This document shows, in pieces, positions 11,226 to 24,427 of a DNA stretch of 64,000 nt (its first letter is position 1; every line of letters starts with the position of its first letter). A program made the translations under genes and the position numbers. The notes beneath the pieces are model-generated. The model was not told the DNA's origin. It did no database searches and worked only from the letters and a program-made list of their open reading frames with translations. Source of the stretch: Apostichopus japonicus (taxonomy: Eukaryota; Echinodermata; Holothuroidea; Aspidochirotida; Stichopodidae); contig NC_092573.1 in assembly GCF_037975245.1 (NCBI RefSeq), positions 16,668,265 to 16,732,264 on the forward strand, in the 5' to 3' direction.

Positions 11226-12640
11226 CACCGCCCACCCCCCCCCCCGCCACTTCCCCTCAAACGAAATCTATTGACTTAGCTGCTGTCGTGAAGCAATTGG
11301 GGTAGAAGACCAGGTAAACAACATCGTTGAAGACTGTGGGTTCAGGAATATAGATAGCTCAGGGAAGCGAGGTACCAATATATGAGTAAAAGCGTATATA
11401 AGAGCATGGAGGTCTGTTTTACCTTCATGATAAGAGGTAAAGTTAAATATTACATAGAAAATAATATCTGCCAGGGACCATATACTGCTTGCGGACGCAA
11501 ATTTGTATAACTTGAAGTCCGTGTCACGCGTGTTTCCATAGCTATAGGCTACTTTAGTGTCAAACCGTAGAGCGAAAATTTTAATATTACGCACAACACC
11601 TTGGAATTTCTCATTGCTTTGTCCAGTGGTTGTTGCGCCGGAAATGTTTGTCCATGTAGATGTGTTAATGCTGTCGTATTAATGTTTCTACTGTTGTACC
11701 TGATATGCCCTTTTTTATATACATATGATAATGATTAACGTATTCCCAAATAGAACTGCAAAGACCTGTTTTGTTGTCGATTTATGGTACGTTTCTCTTT
11801 AAGTTGTTTAAGTCCCAAAATATTTTCACACACCATTTTTCAACAGTCTCATCGGTGATTCAACATGTAGTGTCTTCGAAGTGGTTGCTAGCAAGTAACT
11901 ATTTCTACTCTTTATTGGTGTATTGTATTGATATTGGTGTTGCTATATCACGTTTCAAGTCTGGTTCCGCTCCAACAATGATTCTTTGTTTCTCTTTCAA
12001 TAAATAATACATTCTTTTGGTAAGTTTGTTTTTGTGTACTATCGGTACTGAAGAGTTTGTATAATACTCTGATATATATTATTGCAACAGTGATTGTTAA
12101 AATTGAACTATCCCTGTTACTGGGACAGTCACAAGCGACCTATGTAGGGGCGTGGTCGTCAAGAAATACCAACATGAATTTATTTTTCGATTTTCTTATT
12201 GGTTAAATATATTCCAGTTGATAAACAACGTGATTCATTATTATACAAGTAATTCTAGTGGGAAATTGACAGACATTTTATTGTTCAATGTTAAGCTTTT
12301 TAATGTTACAAGTATATATTACAACTAATATCATAAAAAAAATTATATCTTAATGTTTCGATCATCGTGACTCATGTGTTGGATTTTACTTTAGGTATGA
12401 GAGAACTGTTTATTCTATCTGACCACTACTTTCCAAGACGTCTGGCGAACGGTTTGCATACAATGTTACTCCAGTGCTTCGCGTGCACAGTACATGTACC
12501 CAACATACGCGACTTACACGTACAGTTCACATCGTACAGATTAATTTAGCTGTATTGTATGGACTTGGTTGGGACTGACACAGGAACTATCATAGCAAAG
12601 ATAACACACACTGGCTGTCTGTACCCAACTGAATCTACTC
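11226..12640. other. intergenic DNA, nothing recognised
   Basis: C-rich start (near 11226-11265), then AT-rich sequence without supported genes. The 108-codon minus frame at 11268-11594 has no recognisable domain. Confidence 0.45.
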
Positions 12641-12649
12641 TAACACATA

Positions 12650-13136
12650 ATAATGCATAGCCTACCAACAAGACTATAGAATAAGTAACAACCTAACTAT
12701 GCATAGCAATAATACATATCAACATAAAAATAATATATCAACAAGACAATATAATAAGCAACAACCTAACTATGCATATCAATAATACATACCAACTTAA
12801 CAATACATACCAACAAGACTATAGAATAAGCAACAACTTAACTATGCACAGCAATAATACATACCAACATAAAAATAATATATCAACAAGACAATATAAT
12901 AAGCAACAACCTAACTATGCATATCAATAATACATACCAACTTAACAATACATACCAACAAGACTATAGAATAAGCAACAACTTAACTATGCACAGCAAT
13001 AATACATACCAACATAAAAATACATACCAACGAGACAATATAATAAGCAACAACCTAATTATGCATAGGAATAATACAACATTAAAGGTAACAGCAACAT
13101 TATATGAGACAAAAACATCAAAAGAGACAACAACAT
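12650..13136 (+). repeat. 145-bp minisatellite with ~70-bp sub-repeats
   Basis: About three and a half tandem copies. The phrase ACTATGCATATCAATAATAC at about 12769 recurs 145 bp later at about 12914. Each unit contains two related halves (CATACCAACAAGACTATAG and TATCAACAAGACAATATAA). The array ends close to the 3' side of the gag remnant on the opposite strand. Confidence 0.85.
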
Positions 13137-13144
13137 GATAACAG

Positions 13145-14350
13145 AGTGCCCTTTTGGCGTTCCATACCTTGCAGCCCCTTTCTTCTAGAAGTTCTGCAAT
13201 GGCAAAGCCTCCATTTCAACTGTAATTGTTACAGCTTCCCCGTAGGATCGCAGGCCCAGATTGGTAAACCCGCCATCTGTTATCTGTATCTTGCAAGAAT
13301 TCAGCGAAATCATCTTCGCCAATGCATCATGCATAGAGCAGGGAGCATCGGGATAGGCCTTAACTACTTGTCTAATCAGATCTTGTTCCAATTCTGGTAG
13401 ACTCTCGGACGTTTTACGGCTTTCTGTTCCGGAGTAGGGCTTTGTGCAGTTCGCATTGATTTTCTGGAGCGAACCTCTGCTTTTATGCTGCTTTTAGAGC
13501 CTGGTAACTTCTCCTATACTCTTCAGGGAGATCTGCCAATAGCGCTTGGGCTGGCCCTCTGAGATTTGCTGCCAGGTTTAATGCCATCGAATACGGGCTT
13601 CAGCCATGGAGTTCCGAGACTATCTCGAATTCAACGAGAAAGTCTTTCCAGGGGGTTGATTCGTCATATGTCGGAGTGTTCGCAGTTACACGAGCTCCGG
13701 ATGGTTGGGGGTACCTGAACTGATTGTTGGATCTGGGCACATATCCACGACTTTCTCTCTGCTACGGAGTGTAGTATAGGGATTGATTATGTCCTATTTT
13801 TGCAGTCTTTGTTCAGGAAGGGGTTGGTCTGATGTCTTTCTACCTTCTGGAATGGATTCCTTGATGGCTGTGAGCTCACAGGTGACCTACATTCGTTCAT
13901 TAGCAGCCAGTTCTCACTTGAATGTGCCTCAGACATAGTTGGTGTATGGCTTGATATCCTTGCAGGTAGAGTGTCTTCTTTTAGTATCTCTCTTCGTTGG
14001 CTGCAAGACATTTCTTTTTCTCGAGTTCCCTCTATAGTTGCCACAGAGCAGTTTTCTATATCTGTTCTTTCAGATAGGAATATTCCGACAAGTCAGAGTA
14101 TTCTTCCACCAGATTCTAGAACTTTCCTCTATCAGTGGTTTATCTCTAGTTTTGTCAGACTGCCCATCTTTCCAAGGTATCTCAGAAAACTCCTCTTGTT
14201 TCCTCAGCATACAAAGCCAGGTTCCTCTTCTCTGCAAGAATCTTCAGAGCCACTTGATCCACCAGAAAACTACTTAACGCATATAGAGCCAGTGTCTTAT
14301 CTGCTGCTAAATTCCCGGGAGCACTCTTGTTCCACTAGAACCAGCTGCCT
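13145..14350 (-). pseudogene. decayed Ty3/gypsy-type gag
   Basis: Reading the minus strand, a Gag-like order appears. A polar N-terminal segment (13787-14044, open) is followed by TPWKDFLVEFEIVSEL (about 13620-13670). Then come MALNLAANLRGPAQALLAD (about 13530-13590), QRFAPENQCEL with LRNR (about 13430-13490), and a C-terminal stretch with VYQSGP and repeated VEMEAL-like residues (about 13190-13270). This is the Retrotrans_gag capsid pattern found in metazoan Ty3/gypsy LTR elements. Several stops and shifts break the frame. No LTR, protease, RT or integrase was found nearby, so it is an isolated fragment. Confidence 0.75.
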
Positions 14351-14447
14351 CCTTCACACATAGCTGGACCAGCATGTAGACTTATTCGTCAGGAATCCAG
14401 ATACAGACCACAGCATTCAGTGTCTTCTCCAGGAGATCCTATAGCAC

Positions 14448-14845
14448 TTGCCACCAACAGGGAATGCTTACACCCTTCGCATTGATATCACTACTGCAGA
14501 CGGACAACCTCTATATGATGAATATACAGAGTTTGCAATTGCATCGGAAACCACACACTACAGGATAAATCAACTATAGGCACCCACAGTGGTAATGCAG
14601 GTAATGCTTTCTCCCGCAATCAAGGGAAGTATTTCAGCACTTACGACAACGATAATGATGCCTGTACTACCTTCAACTGCTCTGACAGGCACAGGAGTGG
14701 ATGGTGGCACACCGATGCGTGGTGTTTCATCTGCTGGCATCGCGTCTGCTCATGTTTCGAATCCGGTAGTTGCTATTTTTCTGCACGGTTGAAAACTTGA
14801 ATGGAGATTACAACGGAGCAATTGGAGAAAATAGTTTTCTCATTT
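14448..14845 (+). pseudogene. broken fibrinogen-related domain (FReD) fragment
   Basis: The plus strand encodes AYTLRIDITTADG, YDEYTEFAI, then a shift, GTHSGNAGNAFSRNQG, FSTYDNDND and SGWWH, a further shift, and NGDYNGAIGENSF. These are the calcium-binding (DNDND) and WW...NLNG landmarks of the C-terminal half of a fibrinogen-like domain, as in ficolins, tenascins and invertebrate FREPs. At least two frameshifts and the missing N-terminal half (no GW.V.QRR) make it a pseudogene or dead exon. It lies next to the gag remnant, on the opposite strand. Confidence 0.65.
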
Positions 14846-16605
14846 GAAGATGTTTACTGTAATATCAATTTTGTGGAGATAAAAATTCGACTAAACAACC
14901 TGACGCACAACGACTTTACAGCAGAAGCAAAGATTGCTCTCTTCTCAAAGTTATATTTTTACCATAAAAGTTAATAACACTAGCGATAATCCCCTAAAGA
15001 GCTGCGAAACATTGAGAGACACTAATCTACATTAGCACTTGGCACATTGGCCACTTCTACAAAGATATATATAAAAAACGCACCAGATAAATTTGTATGT
15101 ATGATCCAAGACGAGGTGTTTAATAAAGAACATTGTTGCGTACTGTGATCATTTTATTCATATTTATTTGTATGTATTAATCATATACTAAATCGAAAGC
15201 TGGTATTTCACTAGTGTATTCTGTTAAAGATGTTTCTTTCTTTACTAACGAAACAATGCCAAGTGTGGTTATAAAGCACCACAAGACAAAATGTCCTGGC
15301 ATATAACTTACACACATCACAAGTGTGTACCAACTCTCAAGAGCATGCTCACTTTGCATACATGCCTTCGTGTGGTAAATTCCCAGCCCTATTTTGGGGT
15401 ATTTCTGATAATATAATATAATGTGGTGACATCATACCACAAGAAAATGCAGTTTGTGATGTCAATCAAAATAAGGAAACACACATAAGGTTCATATATA
15501 TGTTTAAAAATACTTACTGCTTGTTAATACTGCGGCGTTTCTCTGTGTTCAGTCCATGCACGGAAATGTTGATACGTTATGTTGCAGGTGGTATCATCTG
15601 TACATTATTGTACTGTACATTATTAATCATATGCATGATCTCACTGGATGACGAAACAAATAAGTAGATACAGCCAATGAAAAGCACACCATTAGCTACT
15701 AGATGACAGTATGAATAAGTAACTCTAATTAGTGCAATATAATGCAAACATTGCCTAACTGTATGTCTCACCAGGTGCAATATGAGATGCAAGGGGAACA
15801 AATTATTAAACTATCCCAACACTAACCAAAATAATATATTTGAAGACATATCACTAAAAGTAGAATACACACTGAATAAATTAAACATTTCATCAGCAAC
15901 AAATTTAGAAAAGAACAAAAATTTGCACACAAGTTCAATACCTCTTAATACATTTAAACTGGAACCAGAACCATTCAATTCATAGGAAAATTTCAGTAGG
16001 CAGGCAAATATTAATCTGAGGGATGAAGTTGTATACCAGCATTATAAGTCATTATTACAACAATGTTGTTAAATAAGTTATATACACTGTGTGAGCAGCA
16101 AGCTAGTACATTAATTTAGTTGTATGAACTTGTAACCTTTTTGAGATTCATGAGCACAGAGGTTATCCTCTGCATCAAAATACGGACCTTTTATGACAAC
16201 AGAAAGGGAAATTCTCGAAATTGAATCAGAATGAATCATGTTTTCAAGACTATAGTTAAAACAAATTCCACTACAATGGTCAAGCTGCTTGCTATAGTAG
16301 ATTGTTGTCCTGGAAAACAATGCAATTGACTTATTTAACAGCATATACCAAACATCCCGAAGGGTTCAGTTTTATCGCACCATGCTACAGGTTTATGAAT
16401 GATATTTTAATTACGAAATAAAATGCAATCTTTCATATGCTTGTTGGAAAGTATATGTGTGTACAATAATCGATAAAAAGGAGAGGATAAGTGATGACAC
16501 TATCTCGGTTCACTGTACAAATTGTGTAAGGCCGATTTCTATGTTGCACTAGACTGATGCTTGTTAACCAGAAATAGCTGTAACAATATAAATGGCCTGA
16601 ACCAT
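14846..16605. other. intergenic DNA, nothing recognised
   Basis: AT-rich DNA with short unconvincing frames on both strands (for example 15577-15801 minus, 16111-16344 minus). No repeat family shared with the rest of the window was spotted. Confidence 0.45.
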
Positions 16606-16765
<160 letters not shown>

Positions 16766-17285
16766 TAATAGAGAAAACCAGAGAAATAAGACATTTTCGG
16801 TCCCCCTAGAACCTTCGTCAGCAGCACTACTTGGCAGTCGAAAGAAAAGTACAAAATGTAACACAATGAAAGTATGACGCTAGATAAGTGTAAGTTGCAT
16901 TGATGGAATTAGAGCCAAATAAACCATGACTATACAGGAAGCGGATTAAGGAGCAAAGAACGGATTACATATGTATATATAACTGATAGTTGTTAAGGGG
17001 TCCCAAGTCCTTGTTGAGGCCGGTGATGTGAGACTTAATACGAAAGATCCAACGATTTCTTTACGTTTACGTTCAGTAGCGGATTTGAAGTTCGAGGCGA
17101 TTAAAATACATTTTAGGTTTTTGAGAGAATGACTATGAAGATTGAAATGTTCGGAAACTGGGAATCCTGCAAAGTTATCACGAATAGATTTTTGTGATTA
17201 TTTAAAACGTAAGCGGAACTGGGAGCCTGTTTCACCCACAGCATTGACCTCTTTGCAAAGTATGTTTCTCGAAGTTACATCAACG
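16766..17285 (-). mobile_element. Penelope-like element remnant: GIY-YIG endonuclease and 3' UTR
   Basis: On the minus strand, VGETGSQFRLRF (about 17190-17245) is followed after a shift by GFPVSEHFNLHSHSLKNLKC (about 17110-17175). Then come NFKSATERKRKE and, after another shift, WIFRIKSHITGLNKDLGPL, with a stop at 16965-16967. The spacing of GETG, the HFN..H box and the terminal WI...GLN region is that of the GIY-YIG endonuclease at the C-terminus of Penelope-like retroelements. Two or more frameshifts show it is dead. The RT domain would lie upstream at higher coordinates but is not recognisable there. The 3' UTR holds a hammerhead-like motif (16790-16821) and ends at the (TA)n run. Confidence 0.78.
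16790..16821 (-). ncRNA. hammerhead-ribozyme-like motif of Penelope-like element
   Basis: The minus strand reads CTGACGA, then a hairpin-forming segment (GGTTC pairing with GGACC), then GAAA. This fits the CUGANGA...stem II...GAAA core of hammerhead ribozymes, known to occur in Penelope-like elements. One extra A sits between CTGACGA and stem II, and the cleavage-site strand was not established, so activity is doubtful. Confidence 0.45.
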
Positions 17286-17880
17286 AATTAGATTATAGAA
17301 TACAATAATATTCTATATTTTTATAAAACAGGACAAACATTTTAAACAGAATTAACTTACATACATTTTCACGGGTATTCTGTCAAGTAGGTTTGCATAA
17401 ATACTGCAAGAATCGTTATCATATTTTATCACTGGTTGGAAACTAAGACTAATTTACAAAGGAAAATTTGGACCAGTCGGAACAATTGAGAATATTCCCT
17501 TAAATCCAATACATTTCATGTCGTTGACCTATCTTGTCGGAGAATCGACCTACTCATGTTTATACTATGTAGAGTTGAAACTTGATTTGGAAATCTTCTT
17601 CTCTGATCGATGCAGAAATTCAACAGCCATGCATTTTCATTGGCTTAACTAGAAACATTGAAGTGATGTGTGTGATTGTGTCTGCAGAATTTTGCCTGAT
17701 TGTGACTAGTAGCCGAAATTATTTGCATGGAATGGAGCCAATTATTCTTGACTACGAACGTTTGTTTGGTAAACCAGAAGATTCTTGTCATCTTTTCATT
17801 ATTACAAACCTTCAGGAAACTGGCTAAAAAAATCAAAGGGTAAATTTGAAATTGCTTCAATTATTTACAACATTTTGGGT
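17286..17880. other. intergenic DNA, nothing recognised
   Basis: AT-rich sequence between the Penelope-like remnant and repeat copy B. The 81-codon plus frame (17582-17827) lacks any recognisable domain. Confidence 0.4.
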
Positions 17881-17885
17881 ATATT

Positions 17886-19870
17886 TTATCATTGGTTTCG
17901 ATGATATTCATAACCTATGCATTCATGCAGGCGGCGAGTGTTAGTATGTGATTATGTATATATGTTCGGGTATGTGTGTTTCAGTGTGTGTAGTGATGTT
18001 TTAGTGTGTATAGTGATGTTTGTGTGTGTATGTGTATGCGCGTGTGTGTCTGTGACGCCTCGCTTGTAAACACGATATCTCAAGAAGGGAAGCTTGGACC
18101 AATCTTATATTGGTGTACATGAGTACCACTTTGAGTAAAAAAAAACCATTGTTTTGTGCAAATGAATGGTCATTTGGGGTCACCAGTAGTCAAGTTGTTT
18201 AAACCATGTAAATACGATATCTCAATAAGAAAAGCTTGGATCAATCTCGCATTTCGTGTGTAGGAGTACCACATTGAGTTCAAGATCCCTATTGTTTTGA
18301 TGGAGGTCCAATTTGTCCATTTGGAGTCACTAGAGGTCAAATTGTGTAAAATCTTGTACACACGATAATTCAAAAAGGGAAGGTTGGACGAATCTCATAT
18401 TTAGTATGTAGTTAGTACACGTTCAGTACAAGATTTTATTGGGGTCAAAGGTCAGTTGGAGTCACCAGACGCCAAATTGTGGAAACCTTGTTTTATAAGC
18501 TACCGTATCTCCCACAGACCAGCCTATCAGATAACATGTGCGTTACGCCTCATATATAGGAGGCTATTGGCAATTGGAAATGAGCTTATGGGCATCCGTA
18601 TGTTCTAAAACTTAAAACTGAAAACTCGAACATATTTGCATTGGCTTCAACGTGCCGCTCGTTATGATTATGATTCTGCTTATTTATAACTTTTCGTGCA
18701 AAAAGGTGTACTTTGTAGTAGAGCGGTTCTATTGGACGTTTTCCGTCGTAGCAACGGTTGGGTAGAATAGGGTTCGTTAACACAACAGCGTGAAGAATAC
18801 CAGTCAGAATACTAATACACTTAAGATGGCTAAACATCTTAATTATTTTTTAAGGCATTTTCCTATTGGTTATCAGTCATAATTCGCAAAGTAGAGAACA
18901 ATTTAAGGAGTTTTGAGACAAGTTTGCGGTAGTTGCTGCTATGATTTTTGGAAGACGGATGCTCTTACAACCTCATATTTTCATTGCGTAAAAGATCGTT
19001 TGATTTAGGCAGTCTAATGAAGTGATAATGATATTTTTTTCGCGCAACAATCTGCAGCTAAAGACAAGATAAATAACAGGGGAAATGTACGAAGTCGCGC
19101 TAATCGAGTAGCGGTTCAAAGTAGCAGTAAGGTACTCTATAGGCTTAGAACTCGCGCACACCTAGCTACTGTATATATTATATGCCTAGTAATTTAGGAG
19201 CCAGTATGTAACAGAAGCCAAGCTATCTTAGTAGGGTTTTTTTACAGTCGTTTGACTGTTAATTGTTTAAGACATTACAGTGTGCCTAGCTGCTTATTTA
19301 TGATTCTGCGACATGTTTTACTTTGTTCAACACTTACGTTTGGTGGAAAAGTTTAAATTTCATACTGCAAAGAAACATGGCTTTCCAATGCGCACCATGT
19401 ATGTGCCTAACATTTGTTCATAGAAAGTATTGATGTTGCAGATCTGTACTTTGGAGAATTGAGCGACAATTATAGGCCTACTGGCGAGTGAAATTTGGTG
19501 AGTAGATTTTTAGTCACGGTCGCCAAATAGCTTGTACTTTTAAAAATATTTGTCGAGGCCTGAAAACTTTCAAAAAATGATTTCTCTTGGTAGAAATCAT
19601 GGATAGTTTACATACATGGTATATGGATTTGCCATATTGAGTACAAGAAGCCTATTGCTTGTGAGTTCAAATCTCCTATAGGTCACCAGAGGTCAAAACT
19701 CTGAAAAACCTTTCACATGATATCTAACGATGGAAATCGTGGATACCTCTAATATACTTGGTGTGTGGATTCATAACATTGATTACAATACCCCTATTGT
19801 TTTTGATGGAGGTATGTATAGCCACGTAGACTGACCTGTGTTCATGCCATAGTGTTATTGTAACAGCTAG
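17886..19870 (+). repeat. large dispersed repeat, copy B (most complete left end)
   Basis: In order: terminal block GGTTTCGATGATATTCATAA; a GT-rich tract (about 17940-18055); GACGCCTCGCTTGTAAACAC; three or four ~145-bp tandem units (GATATCTCAA at 18073 and 18219, a decayed form at 18364); the central core (about 18500-19590); and two more units (about 19600-19840). It ends in TGCCATAGTGTTATT. The core matches copy A in reverse and copy D directly. The minus-strand frame 18973-19161 is homologous to the plus frame 7214-7465 in copy A but is not clearly a gene. Confidence 0.75.
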
Positions 19871-22543
19871 TTCTGGTTATACTAACAAGCAGAAGTCTAG
19901 TGCATTGAAGTCATCGAAACATCAATGCATTTTGCATTCTGGTTTTCAACGTTCAGTTGTAAGAATTTCATTTGTTTCATAGTATACTGAAACATGAACT
20001 AATTTGTCTACTTTTCGAGGTTGCCAATCTGCTAAATTTTGGTGTGTTTGTATTCATTATTATCACCTCTAACCAGCCACACCTGTCAAAATGCTATAAT
20101 TTTGTCAGCCAAAATATGAAAAGCTGAAGAGAAACTCACAATTTGTAGGCCCTCGATCGATAAACAGGGAGAGGACTCATCGGACATCGCTTTATCTTTA
20201 TACAACGATGTGAACATACAGCCTATTTCTTCATACGATACAAGGAAGTATTTATTGCAGATGGCTTACATAGTTCCACATCCGAAAAAACGCGTTTAAT
20301 CCGCCTAAAACGGACGGCCCTGCCAAAGATAAACTTGGGATGTTGCAGTATATTACTGTGCTCTATTGGTTACCATGGCAACGGTTGCCGTGGACATGGA
20401 AGGAGTGATACTAGGACGTCTCTCATTGTAATCAAGGAATAGGTGGTTGGGTTTCATTGTTGGGTCAGGTGCTGTAGCATGTACGTTTACATGGTTGTAT
20501 ATGTAGTAGGGGTGAGGTCGGTGTGTTAGTGAGGGCTTCAAAGTGCAGTGCGAACTCTTCCTGAACGTGAACCAACGGACTTCAAATTTGGTGGGAGTGC
20601 GTTGGCATGGGATGTAGTGCTTCCGTTCCATAAGGAATCATAGCAACAGAGGCCAAAGGTCAAACAACCAAAACAGCATTTTGACCATATCGCGCATACC
20701 AAACTTATAAAATGACCGAAACCCTCATACTCATGTGGGAAATCAAATTGTATAAGTTTAAATCATGTAAAACACCAAATGTAACGTGATCAAAGAGGTT
20801 AAAAGCCAAACTTGGCAGTAGTTGTGCGACAAAGTGCTTCGGGAACAACTTCCAAGCCATGAGGCAGATGGACTTCAAACATTTTGCAAAGTTTTATAAA
20901 CATTCAAGCCACAAAATGAAAAAAAACAAAACATTTTTATCATTATGTCCAAATATTGTATTCCCTTTGCTTTTACAAGGCGCGAGAGGAAGAACTTAAA
21001 CTAACTTGTAATGCTGTATTTAATTAAAAGTATTAAACCTATGTTTTCTCCCATGCAAACCTTTACTTTGGCAGCAGGAGGACATTGTTTAGATATGAAA
21101 ACGCCAATATAGTTGTTTAGGAACTACCTACGAAGTTCTCTCAAGTTCTTTAATATAGTACCAAATATATATCTTTGATGTAATTTCAAAGATATATATG
21201 ATCAATGGTTTATCGACCGAATGCAAACAGAATGAAAACTATATGTAGAGTGTTCGATAATTAAACTTAAACAATATTTGTCTATTTTCTGAGAGAGGTA
21301 TGCTTGTTATCTAATGTGGTTGATATTAATTAAATTAGGATATATGAACATTGTATGAAGAGACGTGTGGTCGTTCGCAGAGTAACAAAATCCAATGCGC
21401 AAACAGCCCAAAGAGTTAACCGTTTAACTAATTACATTTAAGAATTAACCGGTTAATTGGTTAACCGTGATATGAATATCTCAGCACCGGTTGAGTCTAA
21501 GAGGCAAAACCGCGGAAGCTGCAACATTTGGACAAATTTCTTGTTCTCTCGTAGTTATGATTAAGCAGAAAAAGTGAACATCAGAAAGAGTAATTAAATG
21601 TCATTGTTGTTTTCTGATATTTCTTGTTCCCTCGAAGCGGCTTTGGAAGCCCAAAACCGATTTCAGGAAAAGGAATTAACCCTACTGTAAAATTGTAACT
21701 ATACTTGGAATGAATTGCTTCCATCGTTGTTCTGGTCGTTTGAAAATCTTTTGAGGGTTAAATAACCCTCCTACTGCCTTATCCCTACCTCCCCAATGTT
21801 CCTAAGTCCATTGGACTGGGTCCAAATAACATCAACTTGTTACCGCGCTATGGCAGCAGATCAGCTCTCTTCATTCAAATGAGTATATGAACTAGCGGTT
21901 TAATATTTAAGGTGTTTTTGATTCGAAACTCCGCATTTTCTTTGTCCACGTTGTTCTTCAATTACTCGTCCGTTCATTTCTTTAAAACCACGCTGAATTC
22001 TGCAAGTATAATTTGAGACCGACCTGTGATTTTCATAAGGGTGTGAGGCCCTGTAGGTTACATTCACACAGTGATGTGCCATCTTAGATTTCATTTACTG
22101 AATCTTATTGGATGGTTGTCATAGGAACATATAGCAGACCAAGTGCTGGCCTACATAGCATTCGTATACCTGGTTTATCAATCGATATCCCTTAACGATT
22201 ATTCACGTTTATTATTACTTAGTTTGCCATATATAGTATGGTACCTGATAAGACCTGCTACATAATCCGGAAATCCTCGACCTTGACCCTGATACACACA
22301 TTACCGGACCCAAATTCTCTATGCATTGATACCAAGATATAGAACAGCATATAGAGTTCTGCCAAATAAACTGACAAATCGCCCTGTACTTGAGAAAAAG
22401 TCGACAAAATCCGCACATTTGCATGATGTTAAGTGACAGATTATTGCATGGTTAGAATGTGACATTCAACTTTATGGGGTTTCTCCCAGGAAAAATGAGG
22501 TTAAATGGTGCATTCTGAGTCAAACTTATACCATAACTAAAGT
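19871..22543. other. intergenic DNA, nothing firm
   Basis: No supported genes. A short inverted phrase (GTTAACCGTTTAAC and TTAACCGGTTAATTGGTTAAC, about 21415-21467) and the 92-codon minus frame at 20353-20631 were noted, but neither resembles anything known. Confidence 0.4.
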
Positions 22544-23664
22544 TTTTGGTTTCGATGATAATCTTAACCTATGCGGTCATGCTGGCGGATGAGTGCGTGT
22601 GTGCGCGTGTGTGTGTGTGTGTGCGCGTGTGTGCGTGTGACGCCTTGCTTGTAAACACGATATCTCACAGCTTAGACCAATCTCATATTTGGTGAGTAGG
22701 TGAACAACTTTAAGTAGAAGAAGTCTATTGTTTAAAGAGAAAATCAAAAGTCATTTGGGGTCACCAGGGGTCAAATATTGTTAATAGTCGGGGCGGCTTT
22801 CGGGCGGCTAGTTCTATACTCTACTGTGTGCGGATGCCTGCGCAAAACCAAGCCTTGGTGATATCGATGTTTAATAACTTTTTAATTGCTTGAGAAATTA
22901 ATATATGAACCTAACATATTAACGAATGCCTTTAAAACACATTACGTACTTCGTAAGCTTAAACCGTTCCCTGTAATTAATTGTTATTTTATATGTTAAA
23001 TGATGCTTTCGCTGTTTGGTTATACGCTCCGTGAAGTTTTTGAACAATCTCCGCACATGAAAACCTCCCGTACATAATGCACGTACAGCTAACGAACCAT
23101 TTTACACACTTAATTCGCATTGAGATTGGTTATTGATACAATCTAAATAGGCAACATTAAAGTTTCGTAAACGGAGCCTTGTCATTTTCCAACGTAACTA
23201 CATCCAAACCTGAAGTTTTTATTTGGCACTGAATCTCGGCAATTGCGAAATACGACGGAAACCTTCAAAACGGAAAGATTTAGTAAAGGTATGTGATTCA
23301 CGGTATGAACGTTGTATTTTCAGGCAGCACACGTTTGTAATGCAACGACGTAGGCGTTAGCGACATGGTTAATTCAACGTAACTATCGTCGTTGATTGGC
23401 TAATACTATCTACAGATGCCCATAAGTTATTTTCCAATTACCAACAACCTCTCCTATGTTATCGAAGTAGGCTGGTCGGTGGGAGATACGGTAGATTACA
23501 AAACAGGTTTCCATAATTTTACCACTGGTGACTCCAAATATCCTTTGACCTCCACAATAAAACAATAGGCTCCTTGTGCTGACGTTTCCCAACTGCATAC
23601 TAAATATGAGATTGGTCCAAGCTTTCATTCTTCAGATATCGTGTTTACAAGGTTTTCACAATTT

Positions 23665-24254
23665 AGTTTAGTTTAGTTTAGAAAAAAGGATCAGGAGGGA
23701 CACTTAAGTCCCCATCAAGGACCCTAAAAAGAGAGGGAAAAAACTGAAGACACAAACACTCAGACCCGATTACAATGCTTAAAGTGCTTGTCCAAAGCAT
23801 TCTTAAACCCATTGACACTACTTGCAAGTACAACTTTCTCAGGCAAACTATTCCACTCATTCACAACCCTATTAGAAAAAAAAGTTATGCCGAATATTAA
23901 TCCTACTATGCGACTTTTGAAGTTTTAGACAATGACCTCTAGTACAACTACTGTTTGCAAACATGAAAAAGTCGGTGAAGGATAAATTGTCGAAACCATA
24001 CACAATCTTGAAAACCTGGATCAAGTCCCCACGTAACCTCCTAAGCTCCAGTGTGGTGAGATTCAACAGTTGTAACCGCCTATAATAAGGAACCCTCTTT
24101 AAGGAACTAATCATCCTAGTAGCCCTCCTCTGGACCTTTTCAAGTACTTTCTTATCCTTAGCAAAATAAGGGTTCCAAGCCTGCACAGCATACTCCAGAT
24201 GAGGCCTAACCAACTGCTTATAAAGCCTAACTACGATGTCCTCTTTCAGAAAAC
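23665..24254 (-). mobile_element. 5'-truncated LINE (CR1/L2-like), RT C-terminus, with target duplication
   Basis: The minus-strand open frame starts at MVRPHLEYAVQAWNP (24213) and runs through EKVQRRATRMI and NLTTLELRRLRGDLIQVFK, the conserved region after the RT palm of CR1/L2-like LINEs. A run of eight T (minus strand, near 23877-23884) shifts the frame just before a continuation reading NRVVNEWNSLPEKVV. One T fewer would keep it open, so the copy is young. The 3' tail is (CTAAA)n-like (plus-strand GTTTAGTTTAGTTTAG). Flanking CAATTT at 23659-23664 and 24255-24260 is a target-site duplication inside a repeat unit that reads through when the LINE is removed. Confidence 0.88.
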
Positions 24255-24427
24255 CAATTTGACCCCTGGTGACCCAAAATGACCTTTGACCTCTAAAATA
24301 TGCTTCTTCTACTCAATGTGGTACTCCTTCACACGATATACGAGTTCGATCCAATCTTCCCTTCTTGGGATATCGTGTTTACAAACACACATACGCACAC
24401 ACATACATACTCATCCGCCTGCATGAC

